Shown: positions 1 through 9,355 of the stretch, one piece after another
Layout of the letters: every line of letters starts with the position of its first letter
How positions within the stretch are numbered: position 1 is the stretch's first letter
The notes under the pieces: generated by a model
What the model saw: only the letters and a program-made list of their open reading frames with translations
Told to the model about the DNA's origin: nothing
The model's database searches: none
Made by a program: the position numbers and the translations under genes
Assembly (NCBI RefSeq): GCF_041021955.1
Contig: NZ_CP158375.1
Location: forward strand, 3,708,501 to 3,772,500
Direction: 5' to 3'
Origin: Caulobacter sp. 73W
GTDB taxonomy: Bacteria > Pseudomonadota > Alphaproteobacteria > Caulobacterales > Caulobacteraceae
Length of the DNA: 64,000 bases

Positions 1-1311
<1,311 letters not shown>

Positions 1312-1318
1312 GGTTCCG

Positions 1319-2062
1319 ATGTCTCACTGGAAACACCACGCCAAGTTCGAACGGCATTCGCTGCTGCTCGTCCTCGGCATCGTCGTGGTCGTCTCGATCG
1401 GCGGCCTTGTGGAGATCGCTCCGCTATTCTGGCTGAAGAGCACGGTCGAGAAGGTGGAGGGCGTTCGTCCCTACACCCCGCTCGAACAGGCCGGGCGCGA
1501 CATCTATGTCCGCGAGGGCTGCTACGTCTGCCACTCGCAGATGGTTCGTCCCCTGCGTGACGAGGTCGAGCGCTACGGCCACTACAGCCTGGCGGCCGAG
1601 AGCATGTACGACCACCCCTTCCAATGGGGCTCCAAGCGCACGGGCCCCGACCTGGCGCGCGGGGGCGGGAAGTACTCGGACGCCTGGCACCGCGACCACC
1701 TGATCGACCCGCGCTCGGTCGTGCCAGAATCCGTCATGCCGCCCTACAAGTTCCTGGCGGAGAAGGAGCTCGACTACCACGACATCGGCGATCGCATGAG
1801 GGCGCTGCGCGTGGTGGGGGCGCCCTACAGCGACGAGGACATCGCCAAGGCCAAGCAGGACCTGCAGGCCCAGGCCGACCCCTACTCGGCCGACGCCATC
1901 GATCTGCGCAAGCGCTACGGCGACAAGGTGGTCAACCGCGACTTCGACGGCGATCCCAACAAGATCACCGAGATGGACGCCGTCATCGCCTACCTGCAGA
2001 TGCTCGGCACGCTGGTCGACTTCAACTCCTACAAGGCCCAGGCCCCGGAGAACCGTCGATGA
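1319..2062 (+). CDS. ccoO: cbb3 oxidase subunit II, monohaem cytochrome c (CcoO)
   Basis: 247-residue membrane-anchored cytochrome c that passes electrons from CcoP to CcoN. One N-terminal transmembrane helix (about residues 14-35) is followed by a periplasmic domain. The single haem c motif CYVCH covers residues 68-72 (Cys68, Cys71, His72), and a likely axial Met sits in PESVMPPY. Length is normal for the family (about 200-250). The stop codon overlaps the ccoQ start as ATGA at 2059-2062, indicating translational coupling. Confidence 0.97.
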   Translation: MSHWKHHAKFERHSLLLVLGIVVVVSIGGLVEIAPLFWLKSTVEKVEGVRPYTPLEQAGRDIYVREGCYVCHSQMVRPLRDEVERYGHYSLAAESMYDHPFQWGSKRTGPDLARGGGKYSDAWHRDHLIDPRSVVPESVMPPYKFLAEKELDYHDIGDRMRALRVVGAPYSDEDIAKAKQDLQAQADPYSADAIDLRKRYGDKVVNRDFDGDPNKITEMDAVIAYLQMLGTLVDFNSYKAQAPENRR

Positions 2063-2223
2063 ACCTCTCCTACGAAACCGTCGCCCGGTTCGCCCAGCAG
2101 GCGGGGCTGGTCTATTTCGGCCTGATCTTCCTCGCCGGCTGCGCCTACGCCCTGCTGCCTTCCAAGAAGGCCGAATTTCAACACGCCGCGCGCATGCCGC
2201 TGGATGATGAGGAGCTGCTCTGA
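2059..2223 (+). CDS. ccoQ: cbb3 oxidase small subunit CcoQ (FixQ)
   Basis: 54-residue protein starting [14 protein letters not shown] with one transmembrane helix ([17 protein letters not shown]) and an acidic C-terminus (LDDEELL), the standard CcoQ/FixQ layout. It stabilises the association of CcoP with the CcoNO core. It is identified by size, single helix and position between ccoO and ccoP. It overlaps ccoO by 4 bases, and its TGA shares one base with the ccoP ATG (TGATG). Confidence 0.93.
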   Translation: MNLSYETVARFAQQAGLVYFGLIFLAGCAYALLPSKKAEFQHAARMPLDDEELL

Positions 2224-3092
2224 TGGCGCTCGAACGCGAAACTGACGAAGTCACCGGCGTCGAGACCACCGGCCACGAGTGGGACGGCATCCGCGAGCTG
2301 GACAACCCGCTGCCGCGCTGGTGGCTGTGGGTCTGGTACGGCAGCATCGTCTGGGCGATCGCCTACTGGGTGGTGATGCCGGCCTGGCCTGGTCTGACCG
2401 GCTACACCAAGGGCCTGCTCAACCACTCCGACCGGGCCGACGTGGCCCGCGAACTGACCGCCTTGGAGATGCAGCGCGGGGAGGGGGCGGCCATGCTGCG
2501 CACGGCCAGCCTCCAGCAGATCGAAAGCGATCCCAAGCTGCAGGCCTATTCGCAACAGGTCGGCCAATCCGTCTTCGGCGACAACTGCGCCACCTGCCAC
2601 GGCATCGGCGGCACGGGCGGCAAGGGCTATCCGAACCTGCGCGACGACGTGTGGCTGTGGGGCGGTTCGCTGGAGGACATCGAGCACACCCTGAAGGTGG
2701 GCATCCGATCGGGTCACCCGGACGCGCGCATCTCCCAGATGCCGGCCTTCGGCCGTGACGAGATGCTGCCGCCGGCGATGATCAACGACATGACCGAGTA
2801 CGTGGTCAAACTGTCGGGGCGTCCCGCGGACGCCGCCGCCGTGGCGCGCGCCGCTCCGGTCTTCGCCGAGCAGTGTGTCGCCTGTCACGGCGCGGACGGT
2901 CGCGGCGTCGTCGCGGTCGGCGGTCCTGACCTGACGGACAGCGAGTGGCTCTACGGTTCCGACCGTGAGTTGATCCACGAGCAGATCCACTCGGGCAAGG
3001 GCGGCGTCATGCCCGCCTGGAGCGGTCGTCTGAGCCCTGAGACGATCAAGGCGCTGGCCGTCTACATCCACGCCAATGCGGGTGGTCAGTAA
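2223..3092 (+). CDS. ccoP: cbb3 oxidase subunit III, dihaem cytochrome c (CcoP)
   Basis: 289-residue dihaem cytochrome c that takes electrons from soluble cytochrome c. The N-terminal WDGIRELDNPLPRWWLW signature is typical of CcoP and leads into a transmembrane helix (about 33-53). Two haem c sites follow: CATCH at residues 122-126 and CVACH at 218-222, each in its own cytochrome domain, with Met ligands likely in QMPAFGRD and GGVMPAW. Fifth base after the stop begins ccoG. Confidence 0.97.
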   Translation: MALERETDEVTGVETTGHEWDGIRELDNPLPRWWLWVWYGSIVWAIAYWVVMPAWPGLTGYTKGLLNHSDRADVARELTALEMQRGEGAAMLRTASLQQIESDPKLQAYSQQVGQSVFGDNCATCHGIGGTGGKGYPNLRDDVWLWGGSLEDIEHTLKVGIRSGHPDARISQMPAFGRDEMLPPAMINDMTEYVVKLSGRPADAAAVARAAPVFAEQCVACHGADGRGVVAVGGPDLTDSEWLYGSDRELIHEQIHSGKGGVMPAWSGRLSPETIKALAVYIHANAGGQ

Positions 3093-3097
3093 GGGCC

Positions 3098-4588
3098 GTG
3101 CCCACGCTCATCGACAATACGCGTAAACCCAAAGCCGGCGCGGCGGTCTCGGCCGCCGCGCGGGCCAAGGGCAAGGGACCGGTCGCCGGCCAGCTCTACA
3201 AGCCGCGCCAGCAGATCTATCCCAAGCTGGTGCATGGCCGCTGGCGTACCGTGAAGTGGGCGCTGCTCATCTTCACCCTGGCCATCTACTATATCACGCC
3301 GTGGATCCGCTGGACGCGGCCCGGCGACCTGCCGGACCAAGCGGTGCTGGTCGATTTCACCGGCCGCCGGTTCTACTTCTTCGACATCCAGCTGTGGCCG
3401 CAGGAGGTGTACATCTTCACTGGCCTGATGGTGGCCGGCGCCCTGGCGCTGTTCCTGGTCACGGCCCTGTTCGGCCGCCTGTGGTGCGGCTACGCCTGCC
3501 CGCAGACGGTCTGGACCGATCTCTACATCGTTGTCGAGCGCCTGTTCGAAGGCGACCGCAACGCGCGTATGCGCCTCGACGGCCAGGCGCTGTCGTTCGA
3601 CAAGGCGTGGCGCAAGACGGGCAAGCACCTGACCTGGCTGGGCATCGCCTTCGGCACCGGGGGCGCCTGGATCTTCTACTTCCACGACGCGCCGACCCTG
3701 ATCCGCACCTTCTGGATAGGGCAGGGGGCGATCACCGCCTATGTGTCCTGCGCGCTGCTGACGGCGACCACCTACGTCTTCGCCGGCTGGATGCGCGAGC
3801 AGGTCTGCATCTACATGTGCCCGTGGCCCCGCATCCAGGGCGCCATGCTGGACCAGCATTCCCTGCAGGTTACCTATCTGCGCGACCGCGGCGAGCCGCG
3901 CGGCGCGCACAAGAGGGGCCAGACCTGGGAAGGTCGCGGCGACTGCATCGACTGTCACCAGTGCGTGGTCGTCTGCCCGATGGGCATCGACATCCGCGAC
4001 GGCAGCCAGATGGAGTGCATCAACTGCGGCCTCTGCGTCGACGCCTGCGACGACATCCTCAGCCGGATCGGCCGGCCCACGGGCCTGATCGCCTATGACA
4101 CCGACGCGGCCGTCGCCGCGCGGGCCTGCGGACAGAAGGCCGTTTACAAGCCGATCCGTTCGCGGACGATTTATTACGCCCTGGCCCTGGCCCTGGTTTC
4201 GGGCCTGACCCTGTGGGCGCTGATCGGGCGACCTGATGCCGACCTTCACGTCATCCGCGACCGCAACCCGACCTTCGTCCGCATGCACGATGGCGCGGTG
4301 CGCGACGGCTACACCCTGAAGATCGCCAACCGCACCTTCCAGGACCGCACCTTCGACATCGCCTTCGACGGCGTGGCGGGCGCGCGGCTCAGCCAGCCCG
4401 GCCATCCGGGCCAGAAGGTCCAGGTGCTTGTTCCCGCCGACCAGGTGGAGGCCGTGCGCGTCTTCGTCACCGCCCCGCCGGACGCCGATCGCGCGTCCAG
4501 CGTCCCGGGCCGGTTCATCGCCCGCTCGGGCGAAATCCAGGCCGAAGCCAAGACCGTCTTCCTTTCAGGAGCCGCGAACCCGCGATGA
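3098..4588 (+). CDS. ccoG: cbb3 oxidase assembly ferredoxin-like protein CcoG (FixG/RdxA)
   Basis: 496-residue polytopic membrane protein with ferredoxin-type clusters, implicated in copper handling during cbb3 assembly. Start is GTG at 3098. Two 4Fe-4S motifs are visible: Cys283, 286, 289, 293 and Cys307, 310, 313, 317. Further conserved Cys lie in RLWCGYACPQ (about 130-134) and YMCPWPRIQG (about 241). About five transmembrane helices precede a C-terminal Ig-like domain (about 370-496). Overlaps ccoH by 4 bases. Confidence 0.95.
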   Translation: MPTLIDNTRKPKAGAAVSAAARAKGKGPVAGQLYKPRQQIYPKLVHGRWRTVKWALLIFTLAIYYITPWIRWTRPGDLPDQAVLVDFTGRRFYFFDIQLWPQEVYIFTGLMVAGALALFLVTALFGRLWCGYACPQTVWTDLYIVVERLFEGDRNARMRLDGQALSFDKAWRKTGKHLTWLGIAFGTGGAWIFYFHDAPTLIRTFWIGQGAITAYVSCALLTATTYVFAGWMREQVCIYMCPWPRIQGAMLDQHSLQVTYLRDRGEPRGAHKRGQTWEGRGDCIDCHQCVVVCPMGIDIRDGSQMECINCGLCVDACDDILSRIGRPTGLIAYDTDAAVAARACGQKAVYKPIRSRTIYYALALALVSGLTLWALIGRPDADLHVIRDRNPTFVRMHDGAVRDGYTLKIANRTFQDRTFDIAFDGVAGARLSQPGHPGQKVQVLVPADQVEAVRVFVTAPPDADRASSVPGRFIARSGEIQAEAKTVFLSGAANPR

Positions 4589-5076
4589 CCATCGCCGCAA
4601 CCTCGACCACGGCCCCCAAGGGGCGGATCACCGGCTGGCACGTGCTGGTCGCCATGGTGCTGTTCTTCGGGCTGATCATCGCGGTGGACGCGCTGTTCAT
4701 CGTCAAGGCCTACAACAGCTTCTCGGGCCAGGTGGCGTCCAACCCCTACGAGGCGGGGCTGGCCTTCAACCGCACCCTGGCCGAGCGGCGCCGGCAGGAG
4801 GCCCTGGGCTGGGCGGCGACGGTGGATACGCCCAGGCCGGGCGTGGTGGTCGTGCGGATGACCGACCAGGCCGGCCAGCCGATCTCGACCCTGTCGATGA
4901 CCGGCACGCTGGATCGCCCCGCCACCGAAGCTGGCCGTCAGACCCTCAACTTCAAGTCGGTCGGCGACGGCGAATACGAAGCCGCCGCCAGGCTGGACGG
5001 GGCTTGGGATCTGAAGGCGGTCGCGCGCAACAGCAAGGACAAGTTCCAGGTCGAAGCCCGTCTGGTGGCGCCATGA
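4585..5076 (+). CDS. ccoH: cbb3 oxidase assembly protein CcoH (FixH family)
   Basis: 163-residue FixH-family protein. One N-terminal transmembrane helix (about 18-42, WHVLVAMVLFFGLIIAVDAL) is followed by a periplasmic beta-rich domain with the family-typical NPYEAGLAFN stretch. CcoH interacts with the oxidase early in assembly and works with CcoG and CcoI. Start and stop both overlap neighbours by 4 bases (ATGA), fixing the start at 4585. Confidence 0.92.
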   Translation: MTIAATSTTAPKGRITGWHVLVAMVLFFGLIIAVDALFIVKAYNSFSGQVASNPYEAGLAFNRTLAERRRQEALGWAATVDTPRPGVVVVRMTDQAGQPISTLSMTGTLDRPATEAGRQTLNFKSVGDGEYEAAARLDGAWDLKAVARNSKDKFQVEARLVAP

Positions 5077-7238
5077 CCGCCGCCGTCGCCCACCGGGACC
5101 TTGAGGCCTTCATCCGCCGCGACGAGGCGGGGAAAGGGCGTCTTGAGCTGCTGGTCACCGGCGCCCGCTGCGCCGCCTGCATCGGCAAGATCGAAAAGGC
5201 CGTGCGCGAGATTCCCGGCGTCGACGCCGCGCGGCTCAACCTGACCACGGGCAAGCTGGCGGTCGAGCTGGAAGGGACGTCCACCGACCCCGACCGCGTG
5301 GTCGAGACGGTCGAGGGACTGGGCTATCGCGCCTGCCTGTTCGACCCGACCGAGGCGGCCGCCGCGCAGGACCGCGAAGGCCGCGAGCTGGCCATCGCCC
5401 TGGGCGTGGCCGGGTTCGGCGCGGGTAACGTGATGATGTTCACCGTCCCCGCCTGGGCCGGTCTGTTCGGCCAGGAGCTGAACGCCCCGACCCTGACGGT
5501 GATGTACTGGATGGCCGCTCTCGTCGCGACGCCGTGCGCCCTGTTCGCAGGGCGGCCGTTCTTCCGCTCGGCCTGGGCGTCGCTGAAGCGCGGCAAGGCG
5601 AATATGGACGTGCCGATCTCGATTGGCGTGATCCTGACCCTGATCGTCAGCTTCTCCGAGACCATCCTCGGCGGGCAGCACGCCTATTTCGACGCGGCGG
5701 TGACGCTGCTGTTCCTGCTGCTGATCGGTCGCTATCTGGACCATCGCCTGCGGGCCAGCGCCCGCTCGGCGGCGCGCGACCTGCTGGCCCTGCAATCGCC
5801 GGTGGCCATGCGGCTGCAGGGCGATGTGGAGCGCGGCGTCCCTGTCGCCGAGGTGCGCGTCGGCGACCGTCTGGTGGTCGCGCCGGGCGACCGCGTGCCG
5901 GTGGACGGCCAGGTCGAGGCCGGGGTGTCCGAACTGGACAACGCCCTGATCACCGGGGAGACCGCGCTGGCGCCGGTCGGGGTCGGCTCGACGCTACATG
6001 CGGGCGCCCTCAACCTCAGCGGCCGGCTGGTCATGACCGCCACGGCGCGCAGCGAGGATTCCACGCTCGCGGCCATCGCCCGTCTGATGGAGGCCGGCAC
6101 GCAGAGCCGCTCCGCCTATGTGCGTCTGGCCGACAAGGCCGCCGCGCTCTACGTGCCCATCGTGCACACGGCGGCGGCCCTGACCTTTCTGGGCGGGTGG
6201 GCTATCGGTCTTGGCCCGCGCGAGGCGCTGCTACGCGCCGCCGCGGTGCTGATCGTCACCTGTCCCTGCGCCCTGGGTCTGGCGGTTCCCGCCGTGCAGG
6301 TCGCCGCCAGCAGCCGCCTGTTCCGGCGGGGCGTGCTGGTCAAGTCGGGCGCAGCGCTGGAGCGCCTGTCCGAGGTCGACCACATCGTCTTCGACAAGAC
6401 CGGCGTGCTGACCGAGGGCAAGCCGCATCTGATCGACGCCCCCAGGCACCTGGTCGCCATGGCCGCGCCCCTGGCCCGCGCCTCGCGTCACCCGCTGGCC
6501 CGCGCCTTGGCTTCGGCCGCCGGTGTCGGGCTGGTGGCGCAGGATTGCGTCGAGACGCCGGGGCAGGGGGTCGAGGGGCTGATCGACGGCCGCCTGGCGC
6601 GGCTCGGCCGGGCGTCTTTCGTCGGCGTTCCCGCCCGTGACGCGCGCGAGACCGAGCTGTGGTTCGGCTTCGTCGGCGACGTGAAGATTCGCTTCACCTT
6701 CGAGGATCAGGCGCGCACCGACGCGGCCACGACCATCGCCGAACTGCGCCGCCTGGGCCTGACCATGGAGATCCTGTCCGGCGACCTGGAGGAACCCGTC
6801 GCCCGCATCGCCAGCGAGGCCGGCATCGACGCCTGGCGCGCCGGCCTGACCCCGTTCGAGAAGGCCGAGGCCATCGACCGCCTGAAGGCCGAGGGGCGCA
6901 AGGTGCTGATGGTCGGCGACGGCCTCAACGACGCCGCCGCCCTGGCCAAGGCCCACGCCTCCATGGCGCCCGGCGCGGCCGTGGACGCCGCCCAGAACGC
7001 CGCCGATCTGGTGTTCACCGGCGAGGAGCTCCGCGCCGTGACCGAGGCGATCCAGGTGTCCCGCACCGCCCGGCGGCGAGCGCTGGAGAACTTCGGCTTC
7101 TCGGCGTTCTACAACCTGGTGGCCACGCCGGCCGCCATGTTCGGCCTGATCAACCCGTTCATCGCCGCCCTGGCCATGTCCGGCTCGTCGATCGTCGTGC
7201 TGCTCAACGCCGTGCGTCCGGGATGGAGGCGTTCATGA
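5073..7238 (+). CDS. ccoI: P1B-type copper-transporting ATPase for cbb3 assembly (CcoI/FixI)
   Basis: 721-residue ATPase that exports Cu for cbb3 maturation. Layout: one heavy-metal-associated domain with GARCAAC (Cys33, Cys36), transmembrane helices, actuator loop with TGET (about 294), the CPC metal site at 397-399, the phosphorylated Asp441 in DKTGVLT, and the hinge GDGLNDAAAL near the C-terminus. The start at 5073 is set by the 4-base overlap with ccoH; an open frame extends upstream to 4428 but runs antiphase through ccoG/ccoH. The phosphorylation motif reads DKTGVLT rather than the usual DKTGTLT; the Asp, Lys and second Thr are intact. Confidence 0.95.
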   Translation: MTAAVAHRDLEAFIRRDEAGKGRLELLVTGARCAACIGKIEKAVREIPGVDAARLNLTTGKLAVELEGTSTDPDRVVETVEGLGYRACLFDPTEAAAAQDREGRELAIALGVAGFGAGNVMMFTVPAWAGLFGQELNAPTLTVMYWMAALVATPCALFAGRPFFRSAWASLKRGKANMDVPISIGVILTLIVSFSETILGGQHAYFDAAVTLLFLLLIGRYLDHRLRASARSAARDLLALQSPVAMRLQGDVERGVPVAEVRVGDRLVVAPGDRVPVDGQVEAGVSELDNALITGETALAPVGVGSTLHAGALNLSGRLVMTATARSEDSTLAAIARLMEAGTQSRSAYVRLADKAAALYVPIVHTAAALTFLGGWAIGLGPREALLRAAAVLIVTCPCALGLAVPAVQVAASSRLFRRGVLVKSGAALERLSEVDHIVFDKTGVLTEGKPHLIDAPRHLVAMAAPLARASRHPLARALASAAGVGLVAQDCVETPGQGVEGLIDGRLARLGRASFVGVPARDARETELWFGFVGDVKIRFTFEDQARTDAATTIAELRRLGLTMEILSGDLEEPVARIASEAGIDAWRAGLTPFEKAEAIDRLKAEGRKVLMVGDGLNDAAALAKAHASMAPGAAVDAAQNAADLVFTGEELRAVTEAIQVSRTARRRALENFGFSAFYNLVATPAAMFGLINPFIAALAMSGSSIVVLLNAVRPGWRRS

Positions 7239-7405
7239 ACATCCTGCTGTTTCTCGCGCCCGCTTCCGTGGCCCTCGGGGCCATGGGCCTGGCGGCGTTT
7301 CTCTGGACGATGAAGGCCAACCAGTACGACGATCCCAAGGGGGCCGCCGAGCGCGTCCTCTATGATCACCTGGAAGACCTGACCCCGCCGGCCCGGTCGG
7401 AGTGA
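7235..7405 (+). CDS. ccoS: cbb3 oxidase maturation protein CcoS
   Basis: 56-residue CcoS/FixS protein: one N-terminal transmembrane helix (NILLFLAPASVALGAMGLAA) followed by the family hallmark FLWTMKANQYDDPKG. CcoS is required for cofactor (haem b and Cu) insertion into CcoN. It overlaps ccoI by 4 bases and is followed 6 bp later by a regulator gene. Recognisable despite its small size. Confidence 0.93.
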   Translation: MNILLFLAPASVALGAMGLAAFLWTMKANQYDDPKGAAERVLYDHLEDLTPPARSE

Positions 7406-7411
7406 TCGCCG

Positions 7412-8122
7412 ATGCAGCGAGCCTCCTCTCCGCCGGGACTGCGCGCCGTGCCCCTGTTCGCGCCGCTGCACGCCCAGGTCCTGTCGGTGCTGGAGGGCGT
7501 CGGCGAGACACGGCTGTGCCCCAAGGGCGGCCTGATCGACGACCGGGGCGGTGAGTACCTGATCGTCCTGCTGTCCGGCGCCGTGGCCCAGAGCGTCGAG
7601 GACGCGGGGCGGACGGCGATCATCTCGACGGTCGAGGCGGTCAAGGCTCTCAACCTGGCCTGCGTGATGGCTCGCGCCCATTGCGACCTCCGCTGGCGGG
7701 CGCTGGAGCCGTGTCTGGTGTTCATCATGCCGGGAAAGGCGTTTCGAGACGCCGTGACCGCCGACGCCGGCCTGGCCACTCGCGCCTATGTGGAGTTGGC
7801 GGGCGCCTATCAGCACCTGCTGTCCTCGGCGGCGGACCAGCGGCTGATGTCGGCGCAGAACCGGCTGGTCGGCTACCTGCTGTCGCTGATCCCGGAGCGG
7901 ACGGGGCGTGCGAGGGCGCGTCTGCCGTACGAGAAGGGGCTGCTGGCCTCCCTGCTTGGCATGACGCCTGAGAACCTTTCCCGCGCCTTTGCGCGTCTTT
8001 CCCTGCACGGCGTCTCGGTGCGGGGCGCGGCGGTGAGCGTGGAGGAGGTGGGGTATCTGCGGGACCTGCACCTGGCCGAGCGCGGTCCCCGTCGCACCGG
8101 ACGTGCGCATCGACCGACCTGA
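7412..8122 (+). CDS. Crp/Fnr-family transcriptional regulator (FixK-like, no Fe-S cysteines)
   Basis: 236-residue regulator with an N-terminal cyclic-nucleotide-binding-type beta barrel (about 10-120), dimer helix (about 125-160) and winged HTH (about 170-225). The recognition helix TPENLSRAF keeps the E-x-x-S-R pattern of Fnr/FixK proteins, which read TTGAT-N4-ATCAA. The clustered N-terminal cysteines of oxygen-sensing Fnr are absent; its few Cys are scattered (LCPKGG, LACVMARAHC, EPCLVF). It begins 6 bp after ccoS, so it is probably cotranscribed and may feed back on the oxidase operon; its target sites are not visible here. Confidence 0.8.
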   Translation: MQRASSPPGLRAVPLFAPLHAQVLSVLEGVGETRLCPKGGLIDDRGGEYLIVLLSGAVAQSVEDAGRTAIISTVEAVKALNLACVMARAHCDLRWRALEPCLVFIMPGKAFRDAVTADAGLATRAYVELAGAYQHLLSSAADQRLMSAQNRLVGYLLSLIPERTGRARARLPYEKGLLASLLGMTPENLSRAFARLSLHGVSVRGAAVSVEEVGYLRDLHLAERGPRRTGRAHRPT

Positions 8123-8203
8123 TCTCGAAGAAACGAACTGCAAAACGGCTCGGCTTGGTCCACAGATGCGGACTGTCGATTTCGTGGCGTAGAGGACTTC
8201 GTG

Positions 8204-8908
8204 ATGACCAGCATCAACCGGCGTGACGTCTTGGCGGGGGGCGTGGTCCTTGGGCTCGGTTTGCCGGCAGCCGCCCACGCGAAAGCGCCGATCCAGCGCG
8301 TCTGGCGCTTCGATAATCTGAAGTCCATCGGCGGCGCGTCGGTGCGTGTCGAAGGCGAGCCCAAGCTAGTGGCTGGTCCGTCGGGCAAGGCGATTCAGTT
8401 CGACGGCGTGGACGACGCCCTGTTCATCGGCGACCATCCCCTGGCGGGGGCTAAGAACTTCACCTTCGAAGCAGTCTTCCGCCCGGATGGGGGCGTCTTC
8501 GAGCAACGCTGGTTCCACCTCGAATCCGATACCAACCCGCCGAGTAAGCCTGGCCTCGGGACGACCCGCATGCTGTTCGAGGTTCGCGTGCTTGAGGACC
8601 AGTGGTATCTTGACGCCTTCATGCGAGGGCCTGGCTATAACAAGCCGATGCTGGTTCCGGAGAAGCTGCATCCGGTCGGCCGCTGGCACCATGTGGCCCA
8701 GACCTATGACGGGACGATGTACCGGTCTTACGTCAATGCGGTGCTGCAGATGGAAAGCCCCGTTGAATTCTCGCCCCAAGGGCCTGGCACGGCGTCTGTC
8801 GGCGTGCGCATGAACCGGGTCCATTATTTCAAAGGCGCCGTCCACTCCGCCCGATTTACACACACGGCTCTGTCGCCCGCGCAATTCAAGGGTGTGATCA
8901 GGAGCTAG
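8204..8908 (+). CDS. TAT-exported LamG/concanavalin-like domain protein
   Basis: 234-residue protein starting at ATG 8204, 7 bases after AGAGGA at 8191-8196 (a GTG at 8201 is in frame but too close). A twin-arginine signal (NRRDVLAGGVVLGLGLPAAA, cut after AHA) leads into a LamG-like jelly roll: QFDGVDDALFIGDHP, FTFEAVFRP, a VGRWHHVAQTYDGTMYRSYV core strand and an ARFTHTALSP end. Such domains bind carbohydrate or ligands in the periplasm; no catalytic residues are evident. The stop overlaps the convergent gene at 8905-9162 by 4 bases. Substrate unknown. Confidence 0.75.
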   Translation: MTSINRRDVLAGGVVLGLGLPAAAHAKAPIQRVWRFDNLKSIGGASVRVEGEPKLVAGPSGKAIQFDGVDDALFIGDHPLAGAKNFTFEAVFRPDGGVFEQRWFHLESDTNPPSKPGLGTTRMLFEVRVLEDQWYLDAFMRGPGYNKPMLVPEKLHPVGRWHHVAQTYDGTMYRSYVNAVLQMESPVEFSPQGPGTASVGVRMNRVHYFKGAVHSARFTHTALSPAQFKGVIRS

Positions 8909-9162
8909 AGCTCCCGTGCGCCACGGCGTTTGCCGAACGACTGGATCAGATCCTGCGCCTTGATGGCGAATGCGTCGCTACCCCCGTCGCGGCCGAGCAG
9001 GGCGCTCAAGGTCGTGGCCGGCGTCTCATGCTGCTCGCAGAGTTCCTCTCCGCGCATGATCGTGAATACCCACGTCAGGTCCGACGAGCGTTGGGCGACA
9101 TGGATTTCATGCGCCACGTGATCGACGAAGAAGGTGATCGTCCGGTAGGGCAGGATCGGCAT
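8905..9162 (-). CDS. small protein of unknown function
   Basis: 85-residue protein with no recognised domain. It starts MPILPYRTITFFVDHVAHEI and has a basic C-terminus (SFGKRRGAREL). No signal peptide or membrane segment. It converges with the LamG gene and shares its last four bases. Gene status rests on open frame and position between annotated neighbours. Confidence 0.55.
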   Translation of the reverse strand: MPILPYRTITFFVDHVAHEIHVAQRSSDLTWVFTIMRGEELCEQHETPATTLSALLGRDGGSDAFAIKAQDLIQSFGKRRGAREL

Positions 9163-9230
9163 CGAGGGTCCGCTCAGGATCGTATGGTCGGTCCCTAACG
9201 GGCAATTGCGACAGTTCTTGCAGCCACGGG

Positions 9231-9254
9231 GAAGTTCGCGGTTCGCCGAACTTC
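9231..9254. promoter_or_regulatory. inverted repeat in front of the TonB receptor gene
   Basis: GAAGTTCG at 9231-9238 and its exact complement CGAACTTC at 9247-9254, separated by 8 bases, lie about 100 bp before the receptor start. Either a regulator site or a hairpin in the leader. The whole gap 9163-9355 holds no gene; a second, weaker dyad GGAGGC...GCCTCC lies closer to the start. Confidence 0.35.
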
Positions 9255-9355
9255 ACAATAGATGCACAAAAGCGTCGAGCGGATGTCGTGCTCGGCTCCT
9301 ATGGCTCCGCCCCGACACGGAGGCAGTTCGCCTCCCTTGAGTTGGGGATCACTCA

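Noticed and set aside
4428..5072. N-terminal extension of the CcoI frame
   Set aside because: Overlaps ccoG and ccoH out of phase; the ATGA overlap with ccoH and the metal-binding domain place the true start at 5073.
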